Shown: piece by piece, positions 48,955 through 60,118 of the stretch | Layout of the letters: each line of letters starts with the position of its first letter | Position numbering within the stretch: position 1 is the first letter of the stretch | Source of the DNA: Hydractinia symbiolongicarpus | Taxonomy: Eukaryota; Cnidaria; Hydrozoa; Anthoathecata; Hydractiniidae | Reading direction: 5' to 3' | Assembly: GCF_029227915.1 (NCBI RefSeq) | Contig: NC_079887.1 | Location: 25,295,650-25,359,649 of the forward strand | DNA length: 64,000 bases | The notes under the pieces: generated by a model | Database searches by the model: none | Told to the model about the DNA's origin: nothing | The model's input: only the letters and a program-made list of their open reading frames with translations | Position numbers and translations under genes: made by a program

Positions 48955-49969
48955 TCTGGAAATGAGTTTACTCATAGGGTACTTTCTTTGTATACATTCG
49001 ACTATACGGGACAAGCCCGGGATTTACGTGAAATCGCGGGTTTTCGTTTGCCTGCGATTAAACCCCTTTCATTAAGCGTTTCATCAAAAATGAAAACATT
49101 TTTGAAAACTACAAGTCTCATGCGTTTTAGTGGTGAAAAAATAGTTTAAAAAATTGTTCGGGAAATGAGTTTACTCCCTGGGTACTTTCTTTGTATACTT
49201 TTGACTATACGAACCAAGCCCGGGATTTACGGGAAATCGCGGGTTTTCGTTTGCCAACGATTAAACTTCTTTTATTCAGCGTCTCATCAAAAATGAAAAC
49301 ACTTTTGAAAACTACAAGTCTCATGCGTTTTAGTGGTGACAAAGTAATTTAAAAAATCGTTTGGGAAATGAGTTTACTCCCTGGGTACTTTCTTTGTATA
49401 CTTTTGACTATACGGGCCAAGCCCGGGATTTACGGGAAATCGCGGGTTTTCGTTTGCCGGCGATTAAACCTCTTTCATTAATCTTCTCATTAAAAATGAA
49501 AACATTTTTGAAAACTACAAGTCTCATTTGTTCTAGTGGTGCAGAAATAATTTGAAAAATCGTTCGGGAAATCAGTTTACTCCCTGGGTACTTTCTTCAG
49601 ATACATACAACTATACGGGCCAAGCCCGGGATTTACGGGAAATCGCGGGTTTTCGTTTGCCAACGATTAAACTTCTTTTATTCCGCGTCTCATCAAAAAT
49701 GAAAACACTTTTGAAAACTACAAGTCTCATGCGTTTTAGTGGTGACAAAATAATTTAAAAAATCGTTTGGGAAATGGGTTTACTCCCTGGGTACTTTCTG
49801 TAGATACATACAACTATACGGGCCAAGCCCGGGATTTACGGGAAGTCGCGGGTTTTCGTTTGCCACCGATTAAACTTCTTTTATTCAGCGTTTCATCAAA
49901 AATGAAAACACTTTTGAAAACTACAAGTCTTATGCGTTTTAGTGGTGAAAAACTAATTTAAAATATCGT
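48955..49969. repeat. Five-monomer higher-order unit (1015 bp), copy 1
   Basis: Order i-j-a''-b''-k. Shared private marks with the next unit are TATACGAACCAAGC, ACAAAGTAATTT and TTATTCCGCGTCTC, all at a 1015-bp offset. Confidence 0.88.
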
Positions 49970-50984
49970 TCTGGAAATGAGTTTACTCATAGGGTACTTT
50001 CTTTGTATACATTCGACTATACGGGACAAGCCCGGGATTTACGTGAAATCGCGGGTTTTCGTTTGCCTGCGATTAAACCCCTTTCATTAAGCGTTTCATC
50101 AAAAATGAAAACATTTTTGAAAACTACAAGTCTCATGCGTTTTAGTGGTGAAAAAATAGTTTAAAAAATTGTTCGGGAAATGAGTTTACTCCCTGGGTAC
50201 TTTCTTTGTATACTTTTGACTATACGAACCAAGCCCGGGATTTACGGGAAATCGCGGGTTTTCGTTTGCCAACGATTAAACTTCTTTTATTCAGCGTCTC
50301 ATCAAAAATGAAAACACTTTTGAAAACTACAAGTCTCATGCGTTTTAGTGGTGACAAAGTAATTTAAAAAATCGTTTGGGAAATAAGTTTACTCCCTGGG
50401 TACTTTCTTTGTATACTTTTGACTATACGGGCCAAGCCCGGGATTTACGGGAAATCGCGGGTTTTCGTTTGCCGGCGATTAAACCTCTTTCATTAATCTT
50501 CTCATTAAAAATGAAAACATTTTTGAAAACTACAAGTCTCATTTGTTCTAGTGGTGCAGAAATAATTTGAAAAATCGTTCGGGAAATCAGTTTACTCCCT
50601 GGGTACTTTCTTCAGATACATACAACTATACGGGCCAAGCCCGGGATTTACGGGAAATCGCGGGTTTTCGTTTGCCAACGATTAAACTTCTTTTATTCCG
50701 CGTCTCATCAAAAATGAAAACACTTTTGAAAACTACAAGTCTCATGCGTTTTAGTGGTGACAAAATAATTTAAAAAATCGTTTGGGAAATGGGTTTACTC
50801 CCTGGGTACTTTCTGTAGATACATACAACTATACGGGCCAAGCCCGGGATTTACGGGAAGTCGCGGGTTTTCGTTTGCCACCGATTAAACTTCTTTTATT
50901 CAGCGTTTCATCAAAAATGAAAACACTTTTGAAAACTACAAGTCTCATGCGTTTTAGTGGTGAAAAACTAATTTAAAAAATCGT
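49970..50984. repeat. Five-monomer higher-order unit (1015 bp), copy 2
   Basis: Direct tandem copy of 48955-49969. Differences seen are GGGAAATAAGTTT at 50388 in place of GGGAAATGAG, and the tail of k, which here reads GTCTCATGCG and AATTTAAAAAATCG. Confidence 0.88.
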
Positions 50985-52202
50985 TCTGGAAATGAGTTTA
51001 CTCATAGGGTACTTTCTTTGTATACATTCGACTATACGGGCCAAGCCCGGGATTTACGTGAAGTCGCGGGTTTTCGTTTGCCGGCGATTAAACCCCTTTC
51101 ATTAAGCGTTTCATCAAAAATGAAAACATTTTTGAAAACTACAAGTCTCATGCGTTTTAGTGGTGAAATAATAGTTTAAAAAATTGTTCGGGAATTGAGT
51201 TTACTCCCTGGGTACTTTCTATGTATATATTTGACTATACGGGCCGAGTCCGGGATTTACCTTAAATCGCGGGTTTTCGTTTGCCGGCGATTAAACTTCT
51301 TTTATTCAGCGTCTCATCAAAAATGAAAACATTTTTAAAAACTACAAGTCTCATTTGTTCTAGTGGTGCAGAAATAATTTGAAAAATCGTTCGGGAAATC
51401 AGTTTACTCCCTGGGTACTTTCTTTAGATACATACAACTATACGGGCCAAGCCCGGGATTTACGGGAAATCGCGGGTTTTCGTTTGCCAACGATTCAACT
51501 TCTTTTATTCAGCGTTTCATCAAAAATGAAAACACTTTTGAAAACTACAAGTCTCATGCGTTTTAGTGGTGAAAAACTAATTTAAAAAATCGTTCTGGAA
51601 ATGAGTTTACTCATAGGGTACTTTCTTTGTATACATTCGACTATACGGGCCAAGCCCGGGATTTACGTGAAGTCGCGGGTTTTCGTTTGCCGGCGATTAA
51701 ACCCCTTTCATTAAGCGTTTCATCAAAAATGAAAACATTTTTGAAAACTACAAGTCTCATGGGCTTTAGTGGTGAAATAATATTTTAAAAAATCGTTTGG
51801 GGAATGAGTTTACTCCCTGGGTACTTTCTTTGTATACATTCGACTATACGGGCCAAGCCCGGGATTTACGTGAAATCGCAGGTTTTCGTTTGCCGGCGAT
51901 TAAACCTCTTTCAATAATCTTCTCATTAAAAATGAAAACATTTTTGAAAACTACAAGTCTCATTTGTTCTAGTGGTGCAGAAATAATTTGAAAAATCGTT
52001 CGGGAAATCAGTTTACTCCCTGGGTACTTTCTTTAGATACATACAACTATACGGGCCAAGCCCGGGATTTACGGGAAATCGCGGGTTTTCGTTTGCCAAC
52101 GATTCAACTTCTTTTATTCAGCGTCTCATCAAAAATGAAAACACTTTTGAAAACTACAAGTCTCATGCGTTTTAGTGGTGACAAAATAATTTAAAAAATC
52201 GT

Positions 52203-52397
52203 TTGGGAAATGAGTTTACTCCCTGGGTACTTTCTTTAGATACATACAACTATACGGGCCAAGCCCGGGATTTACGGGAAATCGCGGGTTTTCGTTTGCC
52301 AACGATTAAACTTCTTTTATTCAGCGTCTCATCAAAAATGAAAACACTTTTGAAAACTACAAGTCTCATGCGTTTTAGTGGTGACAAAATAATTTAA
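52203..52397 (+). other. Repeat-borne open frame of about 64 codons (not called as a gene)
   Basis: Example of the open frame found in nearly every B monomer, starting TTG (or ATG/GTG) in the linker and ending at the AATTTAA of the next linker. The predicted peptide begins FTPW-like and has a basic C-terminal half, with no recognised domain or signal peptide. Because the monomer is 203 bp (3 x 67 + 2), frames in neighbouring monomers are out of phase. Differences between monomers often change amino acids, for example GCCGGCG, GCCAACG, GACGGCG and GCCACCG at one site. No promoter, splice site or polyadenylation signal is evident. Most likely a chance frame kept open by homogenisation. Confidence 0.25.
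52255..52288. other. Phased CGGG cluster in the B monomer core
   Basis: Four GGG runs start at 52256, 52267, 52276 and 52286, each preceded by C, with spacings of 11, 9 and 10 bp, close to one helical turn. The inter-run spacers of 8, 6 and 7 bases nearly meet the usual G-quadruplex rule. The first pair also forms a small dyad, CGGGC-CAA-GCCCG. The pattern is present in most monomers of the window. A binding or structural role is inference. Confidence 0.7.
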
Positions 52398-54232
52398 AAA
52401 ATCGTTTGGGAAATGAGTTTACTCCCTGGGTACTTTCTTTAGATACATACAACTATACGGGCCAAGCCCGGGATTTAGGGGAAATCGCGGGTTTTCGTTT
52501 GCCAACGATTAAACTTCTTTTATTCAGCGTCTCATCAAAAATGAAAACACTTTTGAAAACTACAAGTCTCATGCGTTTTAGTGGTGACAAAATAATTTAA
52601 AAAATCGTTTGGGAAATGAGTTTACTCCCTGGGTACTTTCTTTGTATACTTTTGACTATACGGGCCAAGCCCGGGATTTACGGGAAATCGCGGGTTTTCG
52701 TTTGACGGCGATTAAACTTCTTTTATTCAGCGTCTCATCAAAAATGAAAACATTTTTAAAAACTACAAGTCTTATGCGTTTTAGTGGTGAAAAACTAATT
52801 TAAAATATCGTTCTGGAAATGAGTTTACTCATAGGGTACTTTCTTTGTATACATTCGACTATACGGGACAAGCCCGGGATTTACGTGAAATCGCGGGTTT
52901 TCGTTTGCCTGCGATTAAACCCCTTTCATTAAGCGTTTCATCAAAAATGAAAACATTTTTGAAAACTACAAGTCTCATGCGTTTTAGTGGTGAAAAAATA
53001 GTTTAAAAAATTGTTCGGGAAATGAGTTTACTCCCTGGGTACTTTCTTTGTATACTTTTGACTATACGAGCCAAGCCCGGGATTTACGGGAAATCGCGGG
53101 TTTTCGTTTGCCAACGATTAAACTTCTTTTATTCAGCGTCTCATCAAAAATGAAAACACTTTTGATAACTACAAGTCTCATGCGTTTTAGTGGTGACAAA
53201 GTAATTTAAAAAATCGTTTGGGAAATGAGTTTACTCCCTGGGTACTTTCTTTGTATACTTTTGACTATACGGGCCAAGCCCGGGATTTACGGGAAATCGC
53301 GGGTTTTCGTTTGCCGGCGATTAAACCTCTTTCATTAATCTTCTCATTAAAAATGAAAACATTTTTGAAAACTACAAGTCTCATTTGTTCTAGTGGTATA
53401 GAAATAATTTGAAAAATCGTTCGGGAAATCAGTTTACTCCCTGGGTACTTTCTTCAGATACATACAACTATACGGGCCAAGCCCGGGATTTACGGGAAAT
53501 CGCGGGTTTTCGTTTGCCAACGATTAAACTTCTTTTATTCAGCGTCTCATCAAAAATGAAAACACTTTTGAAAACTGCAAGTCTCATGCGTTTTAGTGGT
53601 GACAAAATAATTTAAAAAATCGTTTGGGAAATGGGTTTACTCCCTGGGTACTTTCTGTAGATACATACAACTATACGGGCCAAGCCCGGGATTTACGGGA
53701 AGTCGCGGGTTTTCGTTTGCCACCGATTAAACTTCTTTTATTCAGCGTTTCATCAAAAATGAAAACACTTTTGAAAACTACAAGTCTCATGCGTTTTAGT
53801 GGTGAAAAACTAATTTAAAAAATCGTTCTGGAAATGAGTTTACTCATAGGGTACTTTCTTTGTATACATTCGACTATACGGGCCAAGCCCGGGATTTACG
53901 TGAAGTCGCGGGTTTTCGTTTGCCGGCGATTAAACCCCTTTCATTAAGCGTTTCATCAAAAATGAAAACATTTTTGAAAACTACAAGTCTCATGCGTTTT
54001 AGTGGTGAAATAATAGTTTAAAAAATTGTTCGGGAATTGAGTTTACTCCCTGGGTACTTTCTATGTATATATTTGACTATACGGGCCGAGTCCGGGATTT
54101 ACCTTAAATCGCGGGTTTTCGTTTGCCGGCGATTAAACTTCTTTTATTCAGCGTCTCATCAAAAATGAAAACATTTTTAAAAACTACAAGTCTCATGGGC
54201 TTTAGTGGTGAAATAATATTTTAAAAAATCGT

Positions 54233-56668
54233 TTGGGGAATGAGTTTACTCCCTGGGTACTTTCTTTGTATACATTCGACTATACGGGCCAAGCCCGGGA
54301 TTTACGTGAAATCGCAGGTTTTCGTTTGCCGGCGATTAAACCTCTTTCATTAATCTTCTCATTAAAAATGAAAACATTTTTGAAAACTACAAGTCTCATT
54401 TGTTCTAGTGGTGCAGAAATAATTTGAAAAATCGTTCGGGAAATCAGTTTACTCCCTGGGTACTTTCTTTAGATACATACAACTATACGGGCCAAGCCCG
54501 GGATTTACGGGAAATCGCGGGTTTTCGTTTGCCAACGATTCAACTTCTTTTATTCAGCGTCTCATCAAAAATGAAAACACTTTTGAAAACTACAAGTCTC
54601 ATGCGTTTTAGTGGTGACAAAATAATTTAAAAAATCGTTTGGGAAATGAGTTTACTCCCTGGGTACTTTCTTTAGATACATACAACTATACGGGCCAAGC
54701 CCGGGATTTACGGGAAATCGCGGGTTTTCGTTTGCCAACGATTAAACTTCTTTTATTCAGCGTCTCATCAAAAATGAAAACACTTTTGAAAACTACAAGT
54801 CTCATGCGTTTTAGTGGTGACAAAATAATTTAAAAAATCGTTTGGGAAATGAGTTTACTCCCTGGGTACTTTCTTTAGATACATACAACTATACGGGCCA
54901 AGCCCGGGATTTAGGGGAAATCGCGGGTTTTCGTTTGCCAACGATTAAACTTCTTTTATTCAGCGTCTCATCAAAAATGAAAACACTTTTGAAAACTACA
55001 AGTCTCATGCGTTTTAGTGGTGACAAAATAATTTAAAAAATCGTTTGGGAAATGAGTTTACTCCCTGGGTACTTTCTTTGTATACTTTTGACTATACGGG
55101 CCAAGCCCGGGATTTACGGGAAATCGCGGGTTTTCGTTTGACGGCGATTAAACTTCTTTTATTCAGCGTCTCATCAAAAATGAAAACATTTTTAAAAACT
55201 ACAAGTCTTATGCGTTTTAGTGGTGAAAAACTAATTTAAAATATCGTTCTGGAAATGAGTTTACTCATAGGGTACTTTCTTTGTATACATTCGACTATAC
55301 GGGACAAGCCCGGGATTTACGTGAAATCGCGGGTTTTCGTTTGCCTGCGATTAAACCCCTTTCATTAAGCGTTTCATCAAAAATGAAAACATTTTTGAAA
55401 ACTACAAGTCTCATGCGTTTTAGTGGTGAAAAAATAGTTTAAAAAATTGTTCGGGAAATGAGTTTACTCCCTGGGTACTTTCTTTGTATACTTTTGACTA
55501 TACGAGCCAAGCCCGGGATTTACGGGAAATTGCGGGTTTTCGTTTGCCAACGATTAAACTTCTTTTATTCAGCGTCTCATCAAAAATGAAAACACTTTTG
55601 AAAACTACAAGTCTCATGCGTTTTAGTGGTGACAAAGTAATTTAAAAAATCGTTTGGGAAATGAGTTTACTCCCTGGGTACTTTCTTTGTATACTTTTGA
55701 CTATACGGGCCAAGCCCGGGATTTACGGGAAATCGCGGGTTTTCGTTTGCCGGCGATTAAACCTCTTTCATTAATCTTCTCATTAAAAATGAAAACATTT
55801 TTGAAAACTACAAGTCTCATTTGTTCTAGTGGTGCAGAAATAATTTGAAAAATCGTTCGGGAAATCAGTTTACTCCCTGGGTACTTTCTTCAGATACATA
55901 CAACTATACGGGCCAAGCCCGGGATTTACGGGAAATCGCGGGTTTTCGTTTGCCAACGATTAAACTTCTTTTATTCAGCGTCTCATCAAAAATGAAAACA
56001 CTTTTGAAAACTACAAGTCTCATGCGTTTTAGTGGTGACAAAATAATTTAAAAAATCGTTTGGGAAATGGGTTTACTCCCTGGGTACTTTCTGTAGATAC
56101 ATACAACTATACGGGCCAAGCCCGGGATTTACGGGAAGTCGCGGGTTTTCGTTTGCCACCGATTAAACTTCTTTTATTCAGCGTTTCAGCAAAAATGAAA
56201 ACACTTTTGAAAACTACAAGTCTCATGCGTTTTAGTGGTGAAAAACTAATTTAAAAAATCGTTCTGGAAATGAGTTTACTCATAGGGTACTTTCTTTTTA
56301 TACATTCGACTATACGGGCCAAGCCCGGGATTTACGTGAAGTCGCGGGTTTTCGTTTGCCGGCGATTAAACCCCTTTCATTAAGCGTTTCATCAAAAATG
56401 AAAACATTTTTGAAAACTACAAGTCTCATGCGTTTTAGTGGTGAAATAATAGTTTAAAAAATTGTTCGGGAATTGAGTTTACTCCCTGGGTACTTTCTAT
56501 GTATATATTTGACTATACGGGCCGAGTCCGGGATTTACGTTAAATCGCGGGTTTTCGTTTGCCGGCGATTAAACTTCTTTTATTCACCGTCTCATCAAAA
56601 ATGAAAACATTTTTAAAAACTACAAGTCTCATGGGCTTTAGTGGTGAAATAATATTTTAAAAAATCGT
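54233..56668. repeat. Twelve-monomer higher-order repeat (2436 bp), copy 2
   Basis: Direct tandem copy of 51797-54232, with no net length difference. Reading both by eye I found about nine single-base differences. Those on this side include GAAATTGCGGG at about 55520, CAGCAAAAATG, CTTTCTTTTTATAC, TTTACGTTAAATC and TTCACCGTCTC. Confidence 0.95.
54275..54288 (+). other. CENP-B-box-like motif (one base short), example
   Basis: TTCG at 54275-54278, six bases (ACTATA), then CGGG at 54285-54288. The known CENP-B box core is TTCG, four bases, A, two bases, CGGG, which has seven bases between the two conserved blocks. Here the A and the two following bases are correctly placed relative to CGGG, but one base is missing. 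It occurs in types a, e and i. Types b, c and k have CAACTATACGGG, and types d, f, h and j have TTTGACTATACGGG. Binding by a CENP-B-like protein is speculative. Confidence 0.35.
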
Positions 56669-59600
56669 TTGGGGAATGAGTTTACTCCCTGGGTACTTTC
56701 TTTGTATACATTCGACTATACGGGCCAAGCCCGGGATTTACGTGAAATCGCGGGTTTTCGTTTGCCGGCGATTAAACCTCTTTCATTAATCTTCTCATTA
56801 AAAATGAAAACATTTTTGAAAACTACAAGTCTCATTTGTTCTAGTGGTGCAGAAATAATTTGAAAAATCGTTCGGGAAATCAGTTTACTCCCTGGGTACT
56901 TTCTTTAGATACATACAACTATACGGGCCAAGCCCGGGATTTACGGGAAATCGCGGGTTTTCGTTTGCCAACGATTCAACTTCTTTTATTCAGCGTCTCA
57001 TCAAAAATGAAAACACTTTTGAAAACTACAAGTCTCATGCGTTTTAGTGGTGACAAAATAATTTAAAAAATCGTTTGGGAAATGAGTTTACTCCCTGGGT
57101 ACTTTCTTTAGATACATACAACTATACGGGCCAAGCCAGGGATTTACGGGAAATCGCGGGTTTTCGTTTGCCAACGATTAAACTTTTTTTATTCAGCGTC
57201 TCATCAAAAATGAAAACACTTTTGAAAACTACAAGTCTCATGCGTTTTAGTGGTGACAAAATAATTTAAAAAATCGTTTGGGAAATGAGTTTACTCCCTG
57301 GGTACTTTCTTTGTATACTTTTGACTATACGGGCCAAGCCCGGGATTTACGGGAAATCGCGGGTTTTCGTTTGACGGCGATTAAACTTCTTTTATTCAGC
57401 GTCTCATCAAAAATGAAAACATTTTTAAAAACTACAAGTCTTATGCGTTTTAGTGGTGAAAAACTAATTTAAAATATCGTTCTGGAAATGAGTTTACTCA
57501 TAGGGTACTTTCTTTGTATACATTCGACTATACGGGACAAGCCCGGGATTTACGTGAAATCGCGGGTTTTTGTTTGCCTGCGATTAAACCCCTTTCATTA
57601 AGCGTTTCATCAAAAATGAAAACATTTTTGAAAACTACAAGTCTCATGCGTTTTAGTGGTGAAAAAATAGTTTAAAAAATTGTTCGGGAAATGAGTTTAC
57701 TCCCTGGGTACTTTCTTTCTATACTTTTGACTATACGAGCCAAGCCCGGGATTTACGGGAAATCGCGGGTTTTCGTTTGCCAACGATTAAACTTCTTTTA
57801 TTCAGCGTCTAATCAAAAATGAAAACACTTTTGAAAACTACAAGTCTCATGCGTTTTAGTGGTGACAAAGTAATTTAAAAAATCGTTTGGGAAATGAGTT
57901 TACTCCCTGGGTAGTTTCTTTGTATACTTTTGACTATACGGGCCAAGCCCGGGATTTACGGGAAATCGCGGGTTTTCGTTTGCCGGCGATTAAACCTCTT
58001 TCATTAATCTTCTCATTAAAAATGAAAACATTTTTTAAAACTACAAGTCTCATTTGTTCTAGTGGTGCAGAAATAATTTGAAAAATCGTTCGGGAAATCA
58101 GTTTACTCCCTGGGTACTTTCTTCAGATACATACAACTATACGGGCCAAGCCCGGGATTTACGGGAAATCGCGGGTTTTCGTTTGCCAACGATTAAACTT
58201 CTTTTATTCAGCGTCTCATCAAAAATGAAAACACTTTTGAAAACTACAAGTCTCATGCGTTTTAGTGGTGACAAAATAACTTAAAAAATCGTTTGGGAAA
58301 TGGGTTTACTCCCTGGGTACTTTCTGTAGATACATACAACTATACGGGCCAAGCCCAGGATTTACGGGAAGTCGCGGGTTTTCGTTTGCCACCGATTAAA
58401 CTTCTTTTATTCAGCGTTTCATCAAAAATGAAAACACTTTTGAAAACTACAAGTCTCATGCGTTTTAGTGGTGACAAAATAATTTAAAAAATCGTTTGGG
58501 AAATGAGTTTACTCCCTGGGTACTTTCTTTAGATACATACAACTATACGGGCCAAGCCCGGGATTTACGGGAAATCGCGGGTTTTCGTTTGCCAACGATT
58601 AAACTTCTTTTATTCAGCGTCTCATCAAAAATGAAAACACCTTTGAAAACTACAAGTCTCATGCGTTTTAGTGGTGACAAAATAATTTAAAAAATCGTTT
58701 GGGAAATGAGTTTACTCCCTGGGTACTTTCTTTGTATACTTTTGACTATACGGGCCAAGCCCGGGATTTACGGGAAATCGCGGGTTTTCGTTTGACGGCG
58801 ATTAAACTTCTTTTATTCAGCGTCTCATCAAAAATGAAAACATTTTTAAAAACTACAAGTCTTATGCGTTTTAGTGGTGAAAAACTAATTTAAAATATCG
58901 TTCTGGAAATGAGTTTACTCATAGGGTACTTTCTTTGTATACATTCGACTATACGGGACAAGCCCGGGATTTACGTGAAATCGCGGGTTTTCGTTTGCCT
59001 GCGATTAAACCCCTTTCATTAAGCGTTTCATCAAAAATGAAAACATTTTTGAAAACTACAAGTCTCATGCGTTTTAGTGGTGAAAAATAGTTTAAAAAAT
59101 TGTTCGGGAAATGAGTTTACTCCCTGGGTACTTTCTTTGTATACTTTTGACTATACGAGCCAAGCCCGGGATTTACGGGAAATCGCGGGTTTTCGTTTGC
59201 CAACGATTAAACTTCTTTTATTCAGCGTCTCATCAAAAATGAAAACACTTTTGAAAACTACAAGTCTCATGCGTTTTAGTGGTGACAAAGTAATTTAAAA
59301 AATCGTTTGGGAAATGAGTTTACTCCCTGGGTACTTTCTTTGTATACTTTTGACTATACGGGCCAAGCCCGGGATTTACGGGAAATCGCGGGTTTTCGTT
59401 TGCCGGCGATTAAACCTCTTTCATTAATCTTCTCATTAAAAATGAAAACATTTTTGAAAACTACAAGTCTCATTTGTTCTAGTGGTGCAGAAATAATTTG
59501 AAAAATCGTTCGGGAAATCAGTTTACTCCCTGGGTACTTTCTTCAGATACATACAACTATACGGGCCAAGCCCGGGATTTACGGGAAGTCGCGGGTTTTC

Positions 59601-60118
59601 GTTTGCCACCGATTAAACTTCTTTTATTCAGCGTTTCATCAAAAATGAAAACACTTTTGAAAACTACAAGTCTCATGCGTTTTAGTGGTGAAAAACTAAT
59701 TTAAAAAATCGTTCTGGAAATGAGTTTACTCATAGGGTACTTTCTTTGTATACATTCGACTATACGGGCCAAGCCCGGGATTTACGTGAAGTCGCGGGTT
59801 TTCGTTTGCCGGCGATTAAACCCCTTTCATTAAGCGTTTCATCAAAAATGAAAACATTTTTGAAAACTACAAGTCTCATGCGTTTTAGTGGTGAAATAAT
59901 AGTTTAAAAAATTGTTCGGGAATTGAGTTTACTCACTGGGTACTTTCTATGTATATATTTGACTATACGGGCCGAGTCCGGGATTTACCTTAAATCGCGG
60001 GTTTTCGTTTGCCGGCGATTAAACTTCTTTTATTCAGCGTCTCATCAAAAATGAAAACATTTTTAAAAACTACAAGTCTCATGGGCTTTAGTGGTGAAAT
60101 AATATTTTAAAAAATCGT
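56669..60118. repeat. Seventeen-monomer higher-order unit (3450 bp)
   Basis: Order a-b-c-h-i-j-a''-b''-k-c-h-i-j-a''-(b''/k chimera)-i-g. The length is 17 x 203 minus one base, the missing A being in GAAAAATAG at about 59085. Private marks CTTTCTTTCTATAC at 57711 and ACAAAATAACTTAA at 58271 recur 3450 bp later. Confidence 0.92.

Larger units (their letters stand above)
52203..52405. repeat. Representative 203-bp satellite B monomer
   Basis: Counted by hand: 38 C, 38 G, 203 bases, 10 CpG. It opens with the linker TTGGGAAATGAG, then ACTCCCTGGGTAC, a CGGG-rich core (52255-52288), TTTGCCAACGATTAAAC, an imperfect inverted repeat around AAAATGAAAACAC, and the A/T-rich linker AATTTAAAAAATCG. The length is a little more than one nucleosome core, which is common for satellites. 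Confidence 0.92.
51797..54232. repeat. Twelve-monomer higher-order repeat (2436 bp), copy 1
   Basis: Order a-b-c-c'-h-i-j-a''-b''-k-i-g, exactly 12 x 203 bp. Marks private to this unit and the next are AAATCGCAGG in the first monomer and TTAGGGGAAATCGCGGG in the fourth. Own changes include TTTCAATAATC, TTGATAACTAC, GGTATAGAAAT and AACTGCAAG. Confidence 0.95.

Noticed and set aside
54275-54288. A true CENP-B box
   Set aside because: The spacing between TTCG and CGGG is six bases, not seven. Reported only as a box-like motif.
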